The notes under the pieces were generated by a model. That model ran no database searches. It was not told where the DNA came from and was given only the letters and a program-made list of their open reading frames with translations. The position numbers were made by a program, and so were the translations under genes. 30,190 nt of DNA, taken from the NCBI GenBank assembly GCA_035601815.1, contig DATNNN010000191.1, positions 1 through 30,190 of the forward strand, in the 5' to 3' direction. This DNA comes from DATNNN01 sp035601815 (lineage in GTDB: Bacteria; Pseudomonadota; Alphaproteobacteria; Rhizobiales; Xanthobacteraceae). Shown one piece after another: positions 1 to 9,084 of the stretch (positions within the stretch are counted from its first letter, which is position 1; every line of letters starts with the position of its first letter).

Positions 1-3000
1 TTGTTCGATCCGACGCGCGAATCCGACGCCTGCGGCGTCGGCTTCATCGCCGATATCAAGGGCAAGAAGTCGCACAAGATCGTCGAGGACGCGCTCACCA
101 TCCTGCTCAATCTCGAGCACCGCGGCGCCGTCGGCGCCGACTCGCGCGCGGGCGACGGCGCCGGCATCCTCACCCAGATTCCACACAAGTTCTTCAAGAA
201 GAAGACGGCGGAGCTCGGCATCGAGCTGCCGGAGCCCGGCCGCTACGCCGTCGGTTTCCTGTTCATGCCGCGCGACGAGGAATTCCGCAGGCTCGTCGTC
301 GAGACCTACGCCGCGGAAGTGGCGCGCGAGGGCATGACGCTGCTCGGCTGGCGCGATGTCCCGAGCGACAACAAGACGCTCGGCGAAAGCGTGAAGCCGA
401 CCGAGCCCGTGCTCATGCAGGTGTTCATCGGCCGCGCGCCCAAGTGCAAGGACGAGACCGAGTTCGAGCGCCGGCTCTATATGCTGCGCAAGACGATCTC
501 CGGCGTGATCTACCGGAAGCGCGAGCGGCTCACCTCGGGCTACTACCCGGTGTCGCTGTCGTGCCGCACCATCGTCTACAAGGGCATGTTCCTCGCCGAC
601 CAGCTCTGCGCCTATTACCCGGACCTGCACGACGCGGACTTCGAGAGCGCCCTCGCCCTCGTCCACCAGCGCTTCTCCACCAACACTTTCCCCACCTGGT
701 CGCTGGCGCACCCCTACCGGATGATCTGCCACAACGGCGAGATCAACACGCTGCGCGGCAACAACAACTGGATGGCGGCGCGCCAGGCGTCGGTAGCCTC
801 CGCGCTGTTCGGCGAGGACATCAACAAGCTGTGGCCGATCTCCTACGAGGGCCAGTCCGACACCGCCTGCTTCGACAATGCGCTCGAGTTCCTGGTGCAG
901 GGCGGCTACTCGCTCGCCCACGCCGTGATGATGATGATTCCCGAGGCGTGGGCCGGCAACCCGCTCATGGACGAGAGCCGCCGCGCCTTCTACGAGTACC
1001 ACGCGGCCCTGATGGAGCCGTGGGACGGCCCGGCAGCCATCGCCTTCACCGACGGCCGCCAGATCGGCGCTACGCTGGACCGCAACGGGTTGCGCCCGGC
1101 CCGCTACCTCGTCACCCGCGACGGCCGCATCGTCATGGCCTCCGAGATGGGCGTACTGCCGATTCCCGAGAAGGACATCGTGCAGAAGTGGCGCCTGCAG
1201 CCCGGCAAGATGCTGCTCGTCGATCTGGCGAAGGGCCGCCTTATCCCCGACGAGGAAATCAAGGCTGAGCTCGCGCGCAAGAACCCGTACAAGGATTGGC
1301 TGGCCCGCTCGCAGATCATGCTCGAGCAGCTGCCGGCGGCGAAGGCGGGGCCGCCGCTCTCCAACCTCGCGCTGCTCGATCGCCAGCAGGCCTTCGGCTA
1401 CACCCAGGAAGACCTGAAAGTGCTCATGGCGCCCATGGTGGCGCAGGGCGAGGAGGCGGTCGGCTCCATGGGCAACGACACGCCGATTTCGGCGCTGTCG
1501 ACGAAGCCGAAGCTCCTCTACACCTACTTCAAGCAGAACTTCGCCCAGGTGACGAACCCGCCGATCGACCCGATCCGCGAGGAGCTCGTCATGAGCCTCG
1601 TCTCCATCATTGGGCCGCGGCCGAATCTGTTCGATGTCGCCGGCGCCTCCAAGAAGAAGCGCCTCGAGGTGCACCAGCCGATTCTCACCGACGACGACCT
1701 CGAGAAGATCCGCGAGATCGCCGACGTCGGTGACGGCTACTTCAAGTCGGAGACCCTCGACATCACCTACCCGGCCGACACCGGCGCCGACGGCATGCGC
1801 GCCGCGCTCAAGACGCTGTGCACTGAGGCCGAGACCGCGGTGCTCGCCGGCACCAACATCATCATCCTTTCCGACCGCCACGTGAGCGCCGAGCGCATCG
1901 CGATCCCGGCGTTGCTCGGCACCGCGGCCGTCCACCATCACCTGATCCGCAAGGGTCTGCGCACCTCCGTCGGCCTCGTGGTGGAATCGGGCGAGCCGCG
2001 CGAGGTGCATCACTTCGCCTGCCTCGCCGGCTACGGCGCGGAAGCCATCAACCCTTACCTCGCCTTCGAGACGGTGATCGCCAACAAGGACACGATCGCC
2101 GGCCAGCCGAGCGAGAAGGAAGCCCTCAAGCGCTACATCAAGGCGATCGACAAGGGGCTGCTCAAGGTGATGTCCAAGATGGGCATCTCCACCTACCAGT
2201 CATACTGCGGCGCGCAGATTTTCGACGCGGTGGGCCTCGCCTCCGATTTCATCGACGAGTATTTCGCCGGCACCGCCACCCGCATCGAGGGCGTCGGCAT
2301 CGGCGGCATCGCCGGCGAGGCGGTGGCGCGCCACCGCGACGCCTTCTCCGACGCGCCCATCTATCGCGACGCGCTGGACGTGGGCGGCGAGTACGCCGTG
2401 CGCGTGCGCGGCGAGGACCATGCGTGGAACGCGGAGACCGTGGCGCTCCTGCAGCACGCGGTGCGCGGCAACTCCCAGGACCGCTACCGCACCTATGCGC
2501 AGCTGGTGAACGACCAGTCGAGCCGGTATCTAACGATCCGCGGCCTGTTCCGCCTGAAGACCGCCGAGGAAGACGGCCGCAAGCCCGTGCCGCTCGAGAA
2601 GGTGGAGCCCGCGAAGAGCATCGTGCGCCGCTTCGCCACCGGCGCCATGTCGTTCGGCTCCATTTCCCGCGAAGCGCACACCACGCTCGCCATCGCCATG
2701 AACCGCATCGGCGGCAAGTCCAACACCGGCGAGGGCGGCGAGGAGCCGGACCGCTTCAAGCCGCTGCCGAACGGCGATTCCATGCGCTCGGCGATCAAGC
2801 AGGTGGCGTCGGGCCGCTTCGGCGTCACCGCCGAGTACCTCGTCAATTCGGACGTGATGCAGATCAAGATGGCGCAAGGGGCGAAGCCCGGCGAGGGCGG
2901 CCAGCTTCCCGGCCACAAGGTCGACGCCACCATCGCCAAGGTGCGCTACTCGACGCCGGGCGTCGACCTGATTTCGCCGGCGCCGCACCATGACATCTAT

Positions 3001-4602
3001 TCGATCGAGGATTTGGCGCAGCTCATCTTCGACCTCAAGAACGTCAATCCAGAGGGCCTGGTGTCGGTGAAGCTCGTCTCGGAAGTCGGCGTCGGCACCG
3101 TGGCCGCCGGCGTGTCCAAGGCGCGCGCCGACCACGTGACCATCGCCGGTTTCGAGGGCGGCACCGGCGCCTCACCGCTCACCTCGATCAAGCATGCCGG
3201 CTCGCCGTGGGAGATCGGGCTCGCCGAAACCCACCAGACGCTGGTCATCAACCGCCTGCGCGGGCGTATTTCGGTGCAGGTCGACGGCGGCATCCGCACC
3301 GGCCGCGACGTGGTCATCGGCGCGATGCTGGGCGCCGACGAGTTCGGCTTCTCAACCGCGCCGCTGATCGCCGCCGGCTGCATCATGATGCGGGTGTGCC
3401 ATCTTAACACCTGCCCGGTCGGCGTCGCCACCCAGGACCCGGTGCTGCGCAAGCGCTTCAAGGGACAGCCCGAGCACGTGATCAACTATTTCTTCTTTGT
3501 CGCCGAGGAAGTGCGCGAACTGATGGCCGCGCTCGGCTACCGGCGCTTCGACGAGATGATCGGCCAGATGCAGATGCTCGACCAGCGCAGGCTGCTCGAG
3601 CACTGGAAGGCCAAGGGGCTCGATTTTTCCAAGCTGTTCACCAAGCCGCCGGCGGCGGAAGGCACTCACATTTTCAAGTGCGAGCCGCAGGACCACAAGA
3701 TTCACAAGATCCTCGACCGCAAGCTGATCCCCGAATCGCAAGCCGCGCTCGACCGCGGCGCGCCGGTGCGGCTGCAGACCAAGATCCAGAATACCGACCG
3801 CGCCGCCGGCGCCATGCTCTCGGGCGAGGTGGCGAAACGCTACGGCCATGCCGGCCTGCCCGACGGAACCATCCATGTGCGCTTCACCGGCACCGCCGGG
3901 CAGAGCTTCGGCGCGTGGCTCGCGCGCGGCATCACTTTCGAACTCGAAGGCGACGCCAACGATTATGTCGGCAAGGGTCTCTCCGGTGGACGCATCGTGA
4001 TCAGGCCGCCGGCTGACTCCGGCATTGTCCCCGAGGAATCCATTATCGTCGGCAACACCGTGCTGTACGGCGCCATCGCCGGCGAGTGCTATTTCCGCGG
4101 CATCGCCGGCGAGCGCTTCGCGGTACGCAACTCGGGCGCCATCGCCGTGGTCGAGGGCGCCGGCGACCACTGCTGCGAATACATGACCGGCGGCGTGGTG
4201 GTCGTGCTCGGCAAGACCGGCCGCAACTTCGCCGCCGGCATGTCGGGCGGCATCGCCTACGTGCTCGACGATGACGGCACCTTCGAGAGCCGCTGCAACA
4301 TGGCGATGGTCGAGCTCGAGCCGGTACTTGAGGAAGAGGAAGTTTCCGAGCGCGTCTATGGCCACGCCAACGATCTCGAAGCGCATGGCCGCGTCGATAT
4401 CCTGGCCGACCTGACGCGCCACGACGCCGAGCGCCTGCACCGGCTCATTGCCAATCACGCCCGCTATACCGGCTCCCGGCGCGCGGCCGAAATTCTCAGC
4501 CACTGGAAGAAATATTGCCCGCTGTTCCGCAAGGTGATGCCGGTCGAATACCGTCGCGCGCTGGCGGAGATGGCAAAGGCGAGCCTGCAGGCCGCGGAAT
4601 AG
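1..4602 (+). CDS. gltB: Glutamate synthase (NADPH) large subunit, 5' end at window edge
   Basis: This is the large subunit of NADPH-dependent GOGAT. It hydrolyses glutamine and channels the ammonia to 2-oxoglutarate to form glutamate in the cytoplasm. The readable protein is 1533 residues. The motif DACGVGF places the N-terminal nucleophile at Cys11, which in this family is exposed by removal of a short propeptide. The class II glutaminase domain fills roughly residues 11-430, with the FMN-binding synthase domain around 870-1240. Cys1127, Cys1133 and Cys1138 (C-x5-C-x4-C) ligate the 3Fe-4S cluster. The C-terminal glycine-rich beta-helix domain follows from about 1270. The first codon, TTG, lies exactly at base 1 and relatives carry extra residues before this point, so the true start is probably upstream of the window. 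gltD follows after two bases, implying one operon with translational coupling. Confidence 0.97.
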   Translation: MFDPTRESDACGVGFIADIKGKKSHKIVEDALTILLNLEHRGAVGADSRAGDGAGILTQIPHKFFKKKTAELGIELPEPGRYAVGFLFMPRDEEFRRLVVETYAAEVAREGMTLLGWRDVPSDNKTLGESVKPTEPVLMQVFIGRAPKCKDETEFERRLYMLRKTISGVIYRKRERLTSGYYPVSLSCRTIVYKGMFLADQLCAYYPDLHDADFESALALVHQRFSTNTFPTWSLAHPYRMICHNGEINTLRGNNNWMAARQASVASALFGEDINKLWPISYEGQSDTACFDNALEFLVQGGYSLAHAVMMMIPEAWAGNPLMDESRRAFYEYHAALMEPWDGPAAIAFTDGRQIGATLDRNGLRPARYLVTRDGRIVMASEMGVLPIPEKDIVQKWRLQPGKMLLVDLAKGRLIPDEEIKAELARKNPYKDWLARSQIMLEQLPAAKAGPPLSNLALLDRQQAFGYTQEDLKVLMAPMVAQGEEAVGSMGNDTPISALSTKPKLLYTYFKQNFAQVTNPPIDPIREELVMSLVSIIGPRPNLFDVAGASKKKRLEVHQPILTDDDLEKIREIADVGDGYFKSETLDITYPADTGADGMRAALKTLCTEAETAVLAGTNIIILSDRHVSAERIAIPALLGTAAVHHHLIRKGLRTSVGLVVESGEPREVHHFACLAGYGAEAINPYLAFETVIANKDTIAGQPSEKEALKRYIKAIDKGLLKVMSKMGISTYQSYCGAQIFDAVGLASDFIDEYFAGTATRIEGVGIGGIAGEAVARHRDAFSDAPIYRDALDVGGEYAVRVRGEDHAWNAETVALLQHAVRGNSQDRYRTYAQLVNDQSSRYLTIRGLFRLKTAEEDGRKPVPLEKVEPAKSIVRRFATGAMSFGSISREAHTTLAIAMNRIGGKSNTGEGGEEPDRFKPLPNGDSMRSAIKQVASGRFGVTAEYLVNSDVMQIKMAQGAKPGEGGQLPGHKVDATIAKVRYSTPGVDLISPAPHHDIYSIEDLAQLIFDLKNVNPEGLVSVKLVSEVGVGTVAAGVSKARADHVTIAGFEGGTGASPLTSIKHAGSPWEIGLAETHQTLVINRLRGRISVQVDGGIRTGRDVVIGAMLGADEFGFSTAPLIAAGCIMMRVCHLNTCPVGVATQDPVLRKRFKGQPEHVINYFFFVAEEVRELMAALGYRRFDEMIGQMQMLDQRRLLEHWKAKGLDFSKLFTKPPAAEGTHIFKCEPQDHKIHKILDRKLIPESQAALDRGAPVRLQTKIQNTDRAAGAMLSGEVAKRYGHAGLPDGTIHVRFTGTAGQSFGAWLARGITFELEGDANDYVGKGLSGGRIVIRPPADSGIVPEESIIVGNTVLYGAIAGECYFRGIAGERFAVRNSGAIAVVEGAGDHCCEYMTGGVVVVLGKTGRNFAAGMSGGIAYVLDDDGTFESRCNMAMVELEPVLEEEEVSERVYGHANDLEAHGRVDILADLTRHDAERLHRLIANHARYTGSRRAAEILSHWKKYCPLFRKVMPVEYRRALAEMAKASLQAAE

Positions 4603-4604
4603 TT

Positions 4605-6020
4605 ATGGGCAAGATTACCGGTTTCCTCGAAATCGAGCGGAACGACCGGGACTACGCGCCCGTCAAAGAACGCGTCAAGCATTGGCGCGAATTCGTCCTG
4701 CCGCTGCCGGAGAAAGAGACCCGCGACCAGGCCGCGCGCTGCATGGATTGCGGCATTCCCTATTGTCACACCGGCTGCCCGGTGAACAACCAGATCCCCG
4801 ATTGGAACGACCTCGTCTACAAAGGGAACTGGGAAGAGGCCGCGCGCAATCTGCACTCGACCAATAATTTTCCCGAGGTGACCGGACGCGTCTGCCCGGC
4901 GCCCTGCGAGGCGTCCTGCACGCTCAACATCGACGACAATCCGGTCACCATCAAGACCGTCGAATGCGCAATCGCCGACCGTGCCATCGCGCAGGGCCTC
5001 AAACCCGAACCGCCGGTGGCACACACCGGAAAGAAGGTCGCCATCGTCGGCTCGGGGCCGGCGGGCCTGGCATGTGCTCAGCAGCTCGCGCGCGCTGGCC
5101 ACGAGGTGCACGTCTACGAGCGCTGGGTGAAGGCCGGCGGGCTGCTGCGCTACGGCATTCCCGACTTCAAGATGGAAAAGCACCACGTCGATAAGCGCGT
5201 AGCGCAAATGGAGGCGGAAGGCGTGCGTTTCCACTACGGCGTGCATGTCGGCGTCAACCTGGCCGCCGAAAAGCTGATGAAGGACTACGACGCGATCGCA
5301 CTCACCGGTGGCGCCGAGAAGTCGCACGACCTGCCGATCCCCGGCCGCGATCTCGACGGCATCCATTTCGCCATGGATTTCCTGCCGCAGCAGAACCGGC
5401 GCGTGAGCGGCGAGCCGGTCGGAGACGTCAAGCCGATACTCGCGAAGGACAAGCGCGTCGTCGTGATCGGCGGCGGCGATACCGGCTCCGACTGCATCGG
5501 CACCTCGATCCGCCAGGGCGCGCTCTCGGTGACCAATTTCGAGATCATGCCGCAGCCGCCCGAGCACGAGAATAAGTTGCTCACCTGGCCGGACTGGCCG
5601 CTCAAGCTGCGCACGTCGGCCAGCCACGAGGAAGGCGCCAAGCGCGATTTCGCCGTGCTGACGACGAAATTTTCGGGCGAAAACGGCCGCGTGCAGAAGC
5701 TGCACTGCGCGCGCGCCGACGAGAAATTCAAGCCGGTCCCCGGCACCGAGTTCGAAGTCGACGCCGATCTCGTGCTGCTCGCCATGGGCTTCGTTCACCC
5801 GGTGCATGAGGGCATGATCAAATCGCTGGGCTTGGCGCTCGATCCGCGCGGCAACGTCAAGGCGGACACCCTCGCCTATCAATCCTCGCTGCCGAAGGTG
5901 TTCGCAGCCGGCGACATGCGGCGCGGCCAGTCGCTAGTGGTGTGGGCGATCCGCGAAGGCCGCCAGGCGGCCCATTCCGTCGACAAGTTCCTGATGGGAT
6001 CGACGACGCTGCCGCGCTGA
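4605..6020 (+). CDS. gltD: Glutamate synthase (NADPH) small subunit
   Basis: This is the beta subunit of GOGAT (471 residues). It oxidises NADPH and passes electrons through FAD and 4Fe-4S clusters to GltB. N-terminal cysteines at 46, 49, 54 and 58, and at 97, 101 and 105, form the two iron-sulfur binding groups. The FAD Rossmann motif VGSGPAG is at about 148-154, and a second dinucleotide motif (VIGGGDTGSD) lies near 290. The ATG at 4605 is two bases after the gltB stop, and homology begins directly with MGKITGFLEIERND, so I chose it over the in-frame ATG at 4515 inside gltB. No strong Shine-Dalgarno sequence precedes it, consistent with coupling to gltB. It ends tail-to-tail with the next gene, with only two bases between the stops. 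Confidence 0.97.
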   Translation: MGKITGFLEIERNDRDYAPVKERVKHWREFVLPLPEKETRDQAARCMDCGIPYCHTGCPVNNQIPDWNDLVYKGNWEEAARNLHSTNNFPEVTGRVCPAPCEASCTLNIDDNPVTIKTVECAIADRAIAQGLKPEPPVAHTGKKVAIVGSGPAGLACAQQLARAGHEVHVYERWVKAGGLLRYGIPDFKMEKHHVDKRVAQMEAEGVRFHYGVHVGVNLAAEKLMKDYDAIALTGGAEKSHDLPIPGRDLDGIHFAMDFLPQQNRRVSGEPVGDVKPILAKDKRVVVIGGGDTGSDCIGTSIRQGALSVTNFEIMPQPPEHENKLLTWPDWPLKLRTSASHEEGAKRDFAVLTTKFSGENGRVQKLHCARADEKFKPVPGTEFEVDADLVLLAMGFVHPVHEGMIKSLGLALDPRGNVKADTLAYQSSLPKVFAAGDMRRGQSLVVWAIREGRQAAHSVDKFLMGSTTLPR

Positions 6021-6022
6021 AG

Positions 6023-7252
6023 CTAGCGCGGGGTGCTCGGCGCGGGCGCCGCGGCCTGCCCGGTCGCAGGCGGCACTGTCGACTGCGGCCGCTGCCAACG
6101 GAAATCGTCGGCGCGGCCCGCTACCGGTTCCTGCGGCCGGCCTTCCACCAGGATGCGCGCGGCGCTGGCGTCGATCGCCGCCGACAGCGGCCGTTGCGGC
6201 AACTGCTGCCCGCCGGCGAGCGCGCCGCCGGCGGTCGCCTGCGGCTGGTTCAGCGGCAGCACCGGTCCCGCCACCGGTCGCACCGCCGGCGCCGCCGGCG
6301 TTTCCGGCATCGTCTCTTGGGGCACTACCGGCGTCGCCCCGCGCTGGTCGAACAGCCGGCTCAAGTCGCGCTCGACGAAATGAGCGGCCTTACGCGCGCC
6401 GACCTTGGTGAAATGCACGCCGTCGCCGATGCGCAGGCGCCGGCGCTGGCCGTCGAGCGCCGGACCCATGACCATGAACTCGCCGCTCTCGTCGACGAAG
6501 GCGTCCCAGATGTCGACATAGAAGGCGCCCGCCTTCTGGGCACTCTCCTGCAGGATCTCGTTGATGTAGGTCATGTCGTCGGAAAGCCGCTGGTTTCGCA
6601 TGGGCGGCGCGCCCACCACGAAGACCGGAATCTTCTTGTCCTTTAGCCGCGCCAACAGGTCGTCCATGCGCTTGGCATAGAGCTCGCGCCAGCGATCCGA
6701 CCGCGGCTCGTGCATGCCCGTCTCGTCGCGCAGCTGCTGGCGGTCGTTGGCGCCAACCATGACGACGACCGCGGTCGCCTTCTCGCTGGCGGCGAGCAGC
6801 GGCGTCTGCGTCACCCAATCGTAGAAGTCGGCGCGCACCAGACCCGAGCCGGCGCGGACTTTCTTGATCACGGCGACTTCGGGTCGCTCGCCGTAGAACG
6901 CTTCGGCGAGGCCCTGGGCAAGCTGCTCGGCGAGCGTGTCGCCGACCACGAGCACATACTCACTCGGCGCCTTGCCACGCTCCGCCTCGGCTTCCACCGC
7001 CGAACCGTACGCCGTGCCGGCCGGCGCCTCGTAGCGCGGCTCAAGCGGGGCAACGATCTGCGGCGGCGGCGGCGTCTCGCGCGACGGATAGGGAGCATAC
7101 GGCTCCCGCGAGAACGGACCGCGTCGGAACGGATCGCGCAACATGAAGAAGCGATCGTCGTTCAGTCCCTGCGCGCGCACGTCGCCAGGCGCGAGCACGG
7201 TGCCGGCCGCTGCCACAGCCAAGATTGCAATCAGAAGAACCCGGCGAACCAT
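6023..7252 (-). CDS. Exported DUF459 SGNH-fold hydrolase-like protein
   Basis: This 409-residue protein begins with a cleavable-looking signal peptide (MVRRVLLIAILAVAAAG to about residue 28, ending VRAQG), followed by a Pro-rich linker. The SGNH-like domain spans roughly residues 98-310. Block I reads VVGDTLAEQLAQGL, with Thr where SGNH esterases have catalytic Ser. Block III is VGAND and block V is GDGVHFT, supplying the Asp and His. The tail after about 310 is low-complexity and Pro/Ala/Gln rich. The family (PF04311, DUF459) is common in Hyphomicrobiales and is thought to act in the periplasm or envelope, possibly on polysaccharide esters, but no reaction is established. It lies downstream of an outer-membrane protein gene on the same strand with a 107-bp gap, and may be cotranscribed with it. 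Confidence 0.82.
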   Translation of the reverse strand: MVRRVLLIAILAVAAAGTVLAPGDVRAQGLNDDRFFMLRDPFRRGPFSREPYAPYPSRETPPPPQIVAPLEPRYEAPAGTAYGSAVEAEAERGKAPSEYVLVVGDTLAEQLAQGLAEAFYGERPEVAVIKKVRAGSGLVRADFYDWVTQTPLLAASEKATAVVVMVGANDRQQLRDETGMHEPRSDRWRELYAKRMDDLLARLKDKKIPVFVVGAPPMRNQRLSDDMTYINEILQESAQKAGAFYVDIWDAFVDESGEFMVMGPALDGQRRRLRIGDGVHFTKVGARKAAHFVERDLSRLFDQRGATPVVPQETMPETPAAPAVRPVAGPVLPLNQPQATAGGALAGGQQLPQRPLSAAIDASAARILVEGRPQEPVAGRADDFRWQRPQSTVPPATGQAAAPAPSTPR

Positions 7253-7359
7253 GGACGCCTGCGCCAGAAAGCCTTCGCTCGGCCATAGCGATGGCGGAGT
7301 TTCGCGGCCATTTCAAGGCCCTAGGCGGAGCCGCCGGGCAAGCCGGCTGCGGGCTTTAG
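7253..7359. other. Short intergenic gap, no convincing element
   Basis: The 107 bases between the beta-barrel gene and the DUF459 gene contain a weak GC hairpin on the minus strand (GCCGG / CCGGC with a five-base loop) just after the barrel stop. No T-tract follows it. I see neither a clear terminator nor a clear promoter. Confidence 0.4.
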
Positions 7360-8931
7360 TCAGCGCTGCAGGCGCAAGCCCACCATCATGACGTTCGCGG
7401 TGTAGTCCTGCCCGGGAATGTCGGAGGTGAGCCATTCGCGGCGGAACTCGCCGCGCACCGCCAGCGTGCGGTTGAGATAGTAGGTGAGCGACGCGCCGGC
7501 GCGCATGCGCTTGTCGAGGCGGCCGGCGCCTACGTAGTCCTCGTGCGCGTAGGAGAAATTTACCGAGCCGATGAGCCAGCGGCGGAACGCGTGATCGAGG
7601 ATGATGCGGCCCTCGTGACGGAAGCGCCCCGACGCGCCGGCCAGAATCGTCTCCTCCACCGCGGACGTGGCGCCGAGCGTGACGGTGGTGAGGACACTCG
7701 CTCTCCACACCAGTGAAGAATCGAAGATCGGGCCGGAAATGTCCGGCAGCGTCGGATCGTCGTAGGTGCGCCGCGTGTAGCCCGCGGAAATCTCGCCGGT
7801 CAAAAGGGCGTTGCGCTCAAAGGCGATGCCGGCGCGCAGCACATAGCCGTCCGACGACCGTTGCAGGCCGAACGGGTCCACCGCCTGATCGTAATCGCGC
7901 CGGTCGACGATGCCTTCGACGAAGGGCTTGAAGCCATCCATGTTGTATCCGGCGCGCACGCGCGTGGAATAGACGGTGAAGTCGCGGAAGGAGAGATTGT
8001 AGACGGCGCCGGTGTCGAGCAGCGCGTTCTGGTAAGTCGAGTGTTCCACCCCGCCCCACACGCCGAGCTCGAGCCGGCCGAGCCGCTGCACCACGCCGGC
8101 GGTGCCGCCGAGAGAATAGACGAGCGGCAGGCGCACCGCCGTTGAGATGGCGTCCGGGCTGCCGGGATATTCGGTCCACGCGCGAGAAATGCCCTCGATC
8201 TCGATCCGCGTCGTCGGCGTAACATCGATGCGCCCGCGCAGCACCGCCGAGCCGTCGGGTCGGTCGAGGCCGCTCGCGCTGGAATAGGCGGTGTAGGAGC
8301 CCCTGACCTCGCCCTGCACTTCGTGGCGCGCCCAGTCCGAGCGGAACGTCACGTTCGGCGCGATCACGGTGAACCACGATCCGGGGCCGCCGGCCGGGGC
8401 GTTCGACGGATTGGCGGCGTAGCCTTCCGAAACGTCGAGGGTCGCGCGCAACACGAAGGAGCCGACGCGGACTCCGGCCGGCGTAAACGGTTCGTTCTCG
8501 ACGGGCGTGCGGCGTGGCCGCGGCGGCTCGATGATCGCGTTCTCGCGCAGCACTGGCCGCGCGCGCAGTGTCGGCACCCGCTCCACTGGCGCCGTGAGCG
8601 GCGAAGGCGCCGCCGCGGCGGGCGCGAGCTGCGCAACATTCAGCTTTTTCCGGAGTTGCCCGCGCCTCGTCCGCGCCGGCACGTTGGTGGAAATGAATCC
8701 GCTGGCGCCCGCGCCGGAGCCCGGCGGATTGCCGTAGGGCGTGTTCTGGAGAAGCGCCGCGATGCCCGCATCGCTGTCGGTGACGGCGGAAACGCGAGCC
8801 GCCACCGGCCCGAGTGTCGACCGCAGCAGCGGCCTCCCTTCGTCCCGGTCCTGGGCGGCCGCCGCCGCGGCAAGGAGCGCGAGCACGAGCGCGCCACCGG
8901 CGGCGCACATTGGACGAGAGGTTCGTTGCAC
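7360..8931 (-). CDS. Outer membrane beta-barrel protein (BBP2-like)
   Basis: This 523-residue protein has an N-terminal signal peptide (basic MQRTSRP, then a hydrophobic Ala/Leu stretch ending AAAQD). A Pro/Ala/Arg-rich segment follows to about residue 150. The rest, about 155-523, shows alternating polar and hydrophobic strands with many Tyr, Arg and Gly residues, typical of an outer-membrane barrel. The last strand reads TANVMMVGLRLQR. It resembles the putative beta-barrel porin 2 group (BBP2_2). The likely start is GTG at 8931 because it gives a basic signal-peptide N-region; the ATG at 8910 is an alternative. The transported or bound ligand cannot be read from the sequence. The 5' region shared with the divergent kdsD-like gene contains repeated GTTAAC boxes. 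Confidence 0.75.
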   Translation of the reverse strand: MQRTSRPMCAAGGALVLALLAAAAAAQDRDEGRPLLRSTLGPVAARVSAVTDSDAGIAALLQNTPYGNPPGSGAGASGFISTNVPARTRRGQLRKKLNVAQLAPAAAAPSPLTAPVERVPTLRARPVLRENAIIEPPRPRRTPVENEPFTPAGVRVGSFVLRATLDVSEGYAANPSNAPAGGPGSWFTVIAPNVTFRSDWARHEVQGEVRGSYTAYSSASGLDRPDGSAVLRGRIDVTPTTRIEIEGISRAWTEYPGSPDAISTAVRLPLVYSLGGTAGVVQRLGRLELGVWGGVEHSTYQNALLDTGAVYNLSFRDFTVYSTRVRAGYNMDGFKPFVEGIVDRRDYDQAVDPFGLQRSSDGYVLRAGIAFERNALLTGEISAGYTRRTYDDPTLPDISGPIFDSSLVWRASVLTTVTLGATSAVEETILAGASGRFRHEGRIILDHAFRRWLIGSVNFSYAHEDYVGAGRLDKRMRAGASLTYYLNRTLAVRGEFRREWLTSDIPGQDYTANVMMVGLRLQR

Positions 8932-8956
8932 GCGCGCGGGCCCCGCGGTTTGCCAA

Positions 8957-8990
8957 ATGGTTAACGAAAGTAAAACCGCGATGGTTAACG
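8957..8990. promoter_or_regulatory. Repeated GTTAAC boxes, possible CtrA-type operator
   Basis: The 10-mer ATGGTTAACG occurs twice, at 8957-8966 and 8981-8990, with starts 24 bp apart, in the divergent region between the barrel gene (-) and the kdsD-like gene (+). On the minus strand one copy reads TTTT-N7-TTAAC, close to the alphaproteobacterial CtrA consensus TTAA-N7-TTAAC. The boxes lie 26-60 bp upstream of the barrel start, where an activator or repressor would sit. Exact duplication and position support a regulatory role; CtrA as the binder is inference. Confidence 0.4.
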
Positions 8991-9084
8991 GACCCTTGCC
9001 CAGTGGCCGCGCTGGCTAACAAACCCTCGCCGATTGGCCTCGCCGGCCGGCCCCATGCTAGGAAAGGCTTTGCGGGGATTTCCC

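Noticed and set aside
3352..4503. 383-codon minus-strand frame inside gltB, and 4464-5882 inside gltD
   Set aside because: Both are antisense shadows of well-conserved GOGAT subunits and show no domain motifs.
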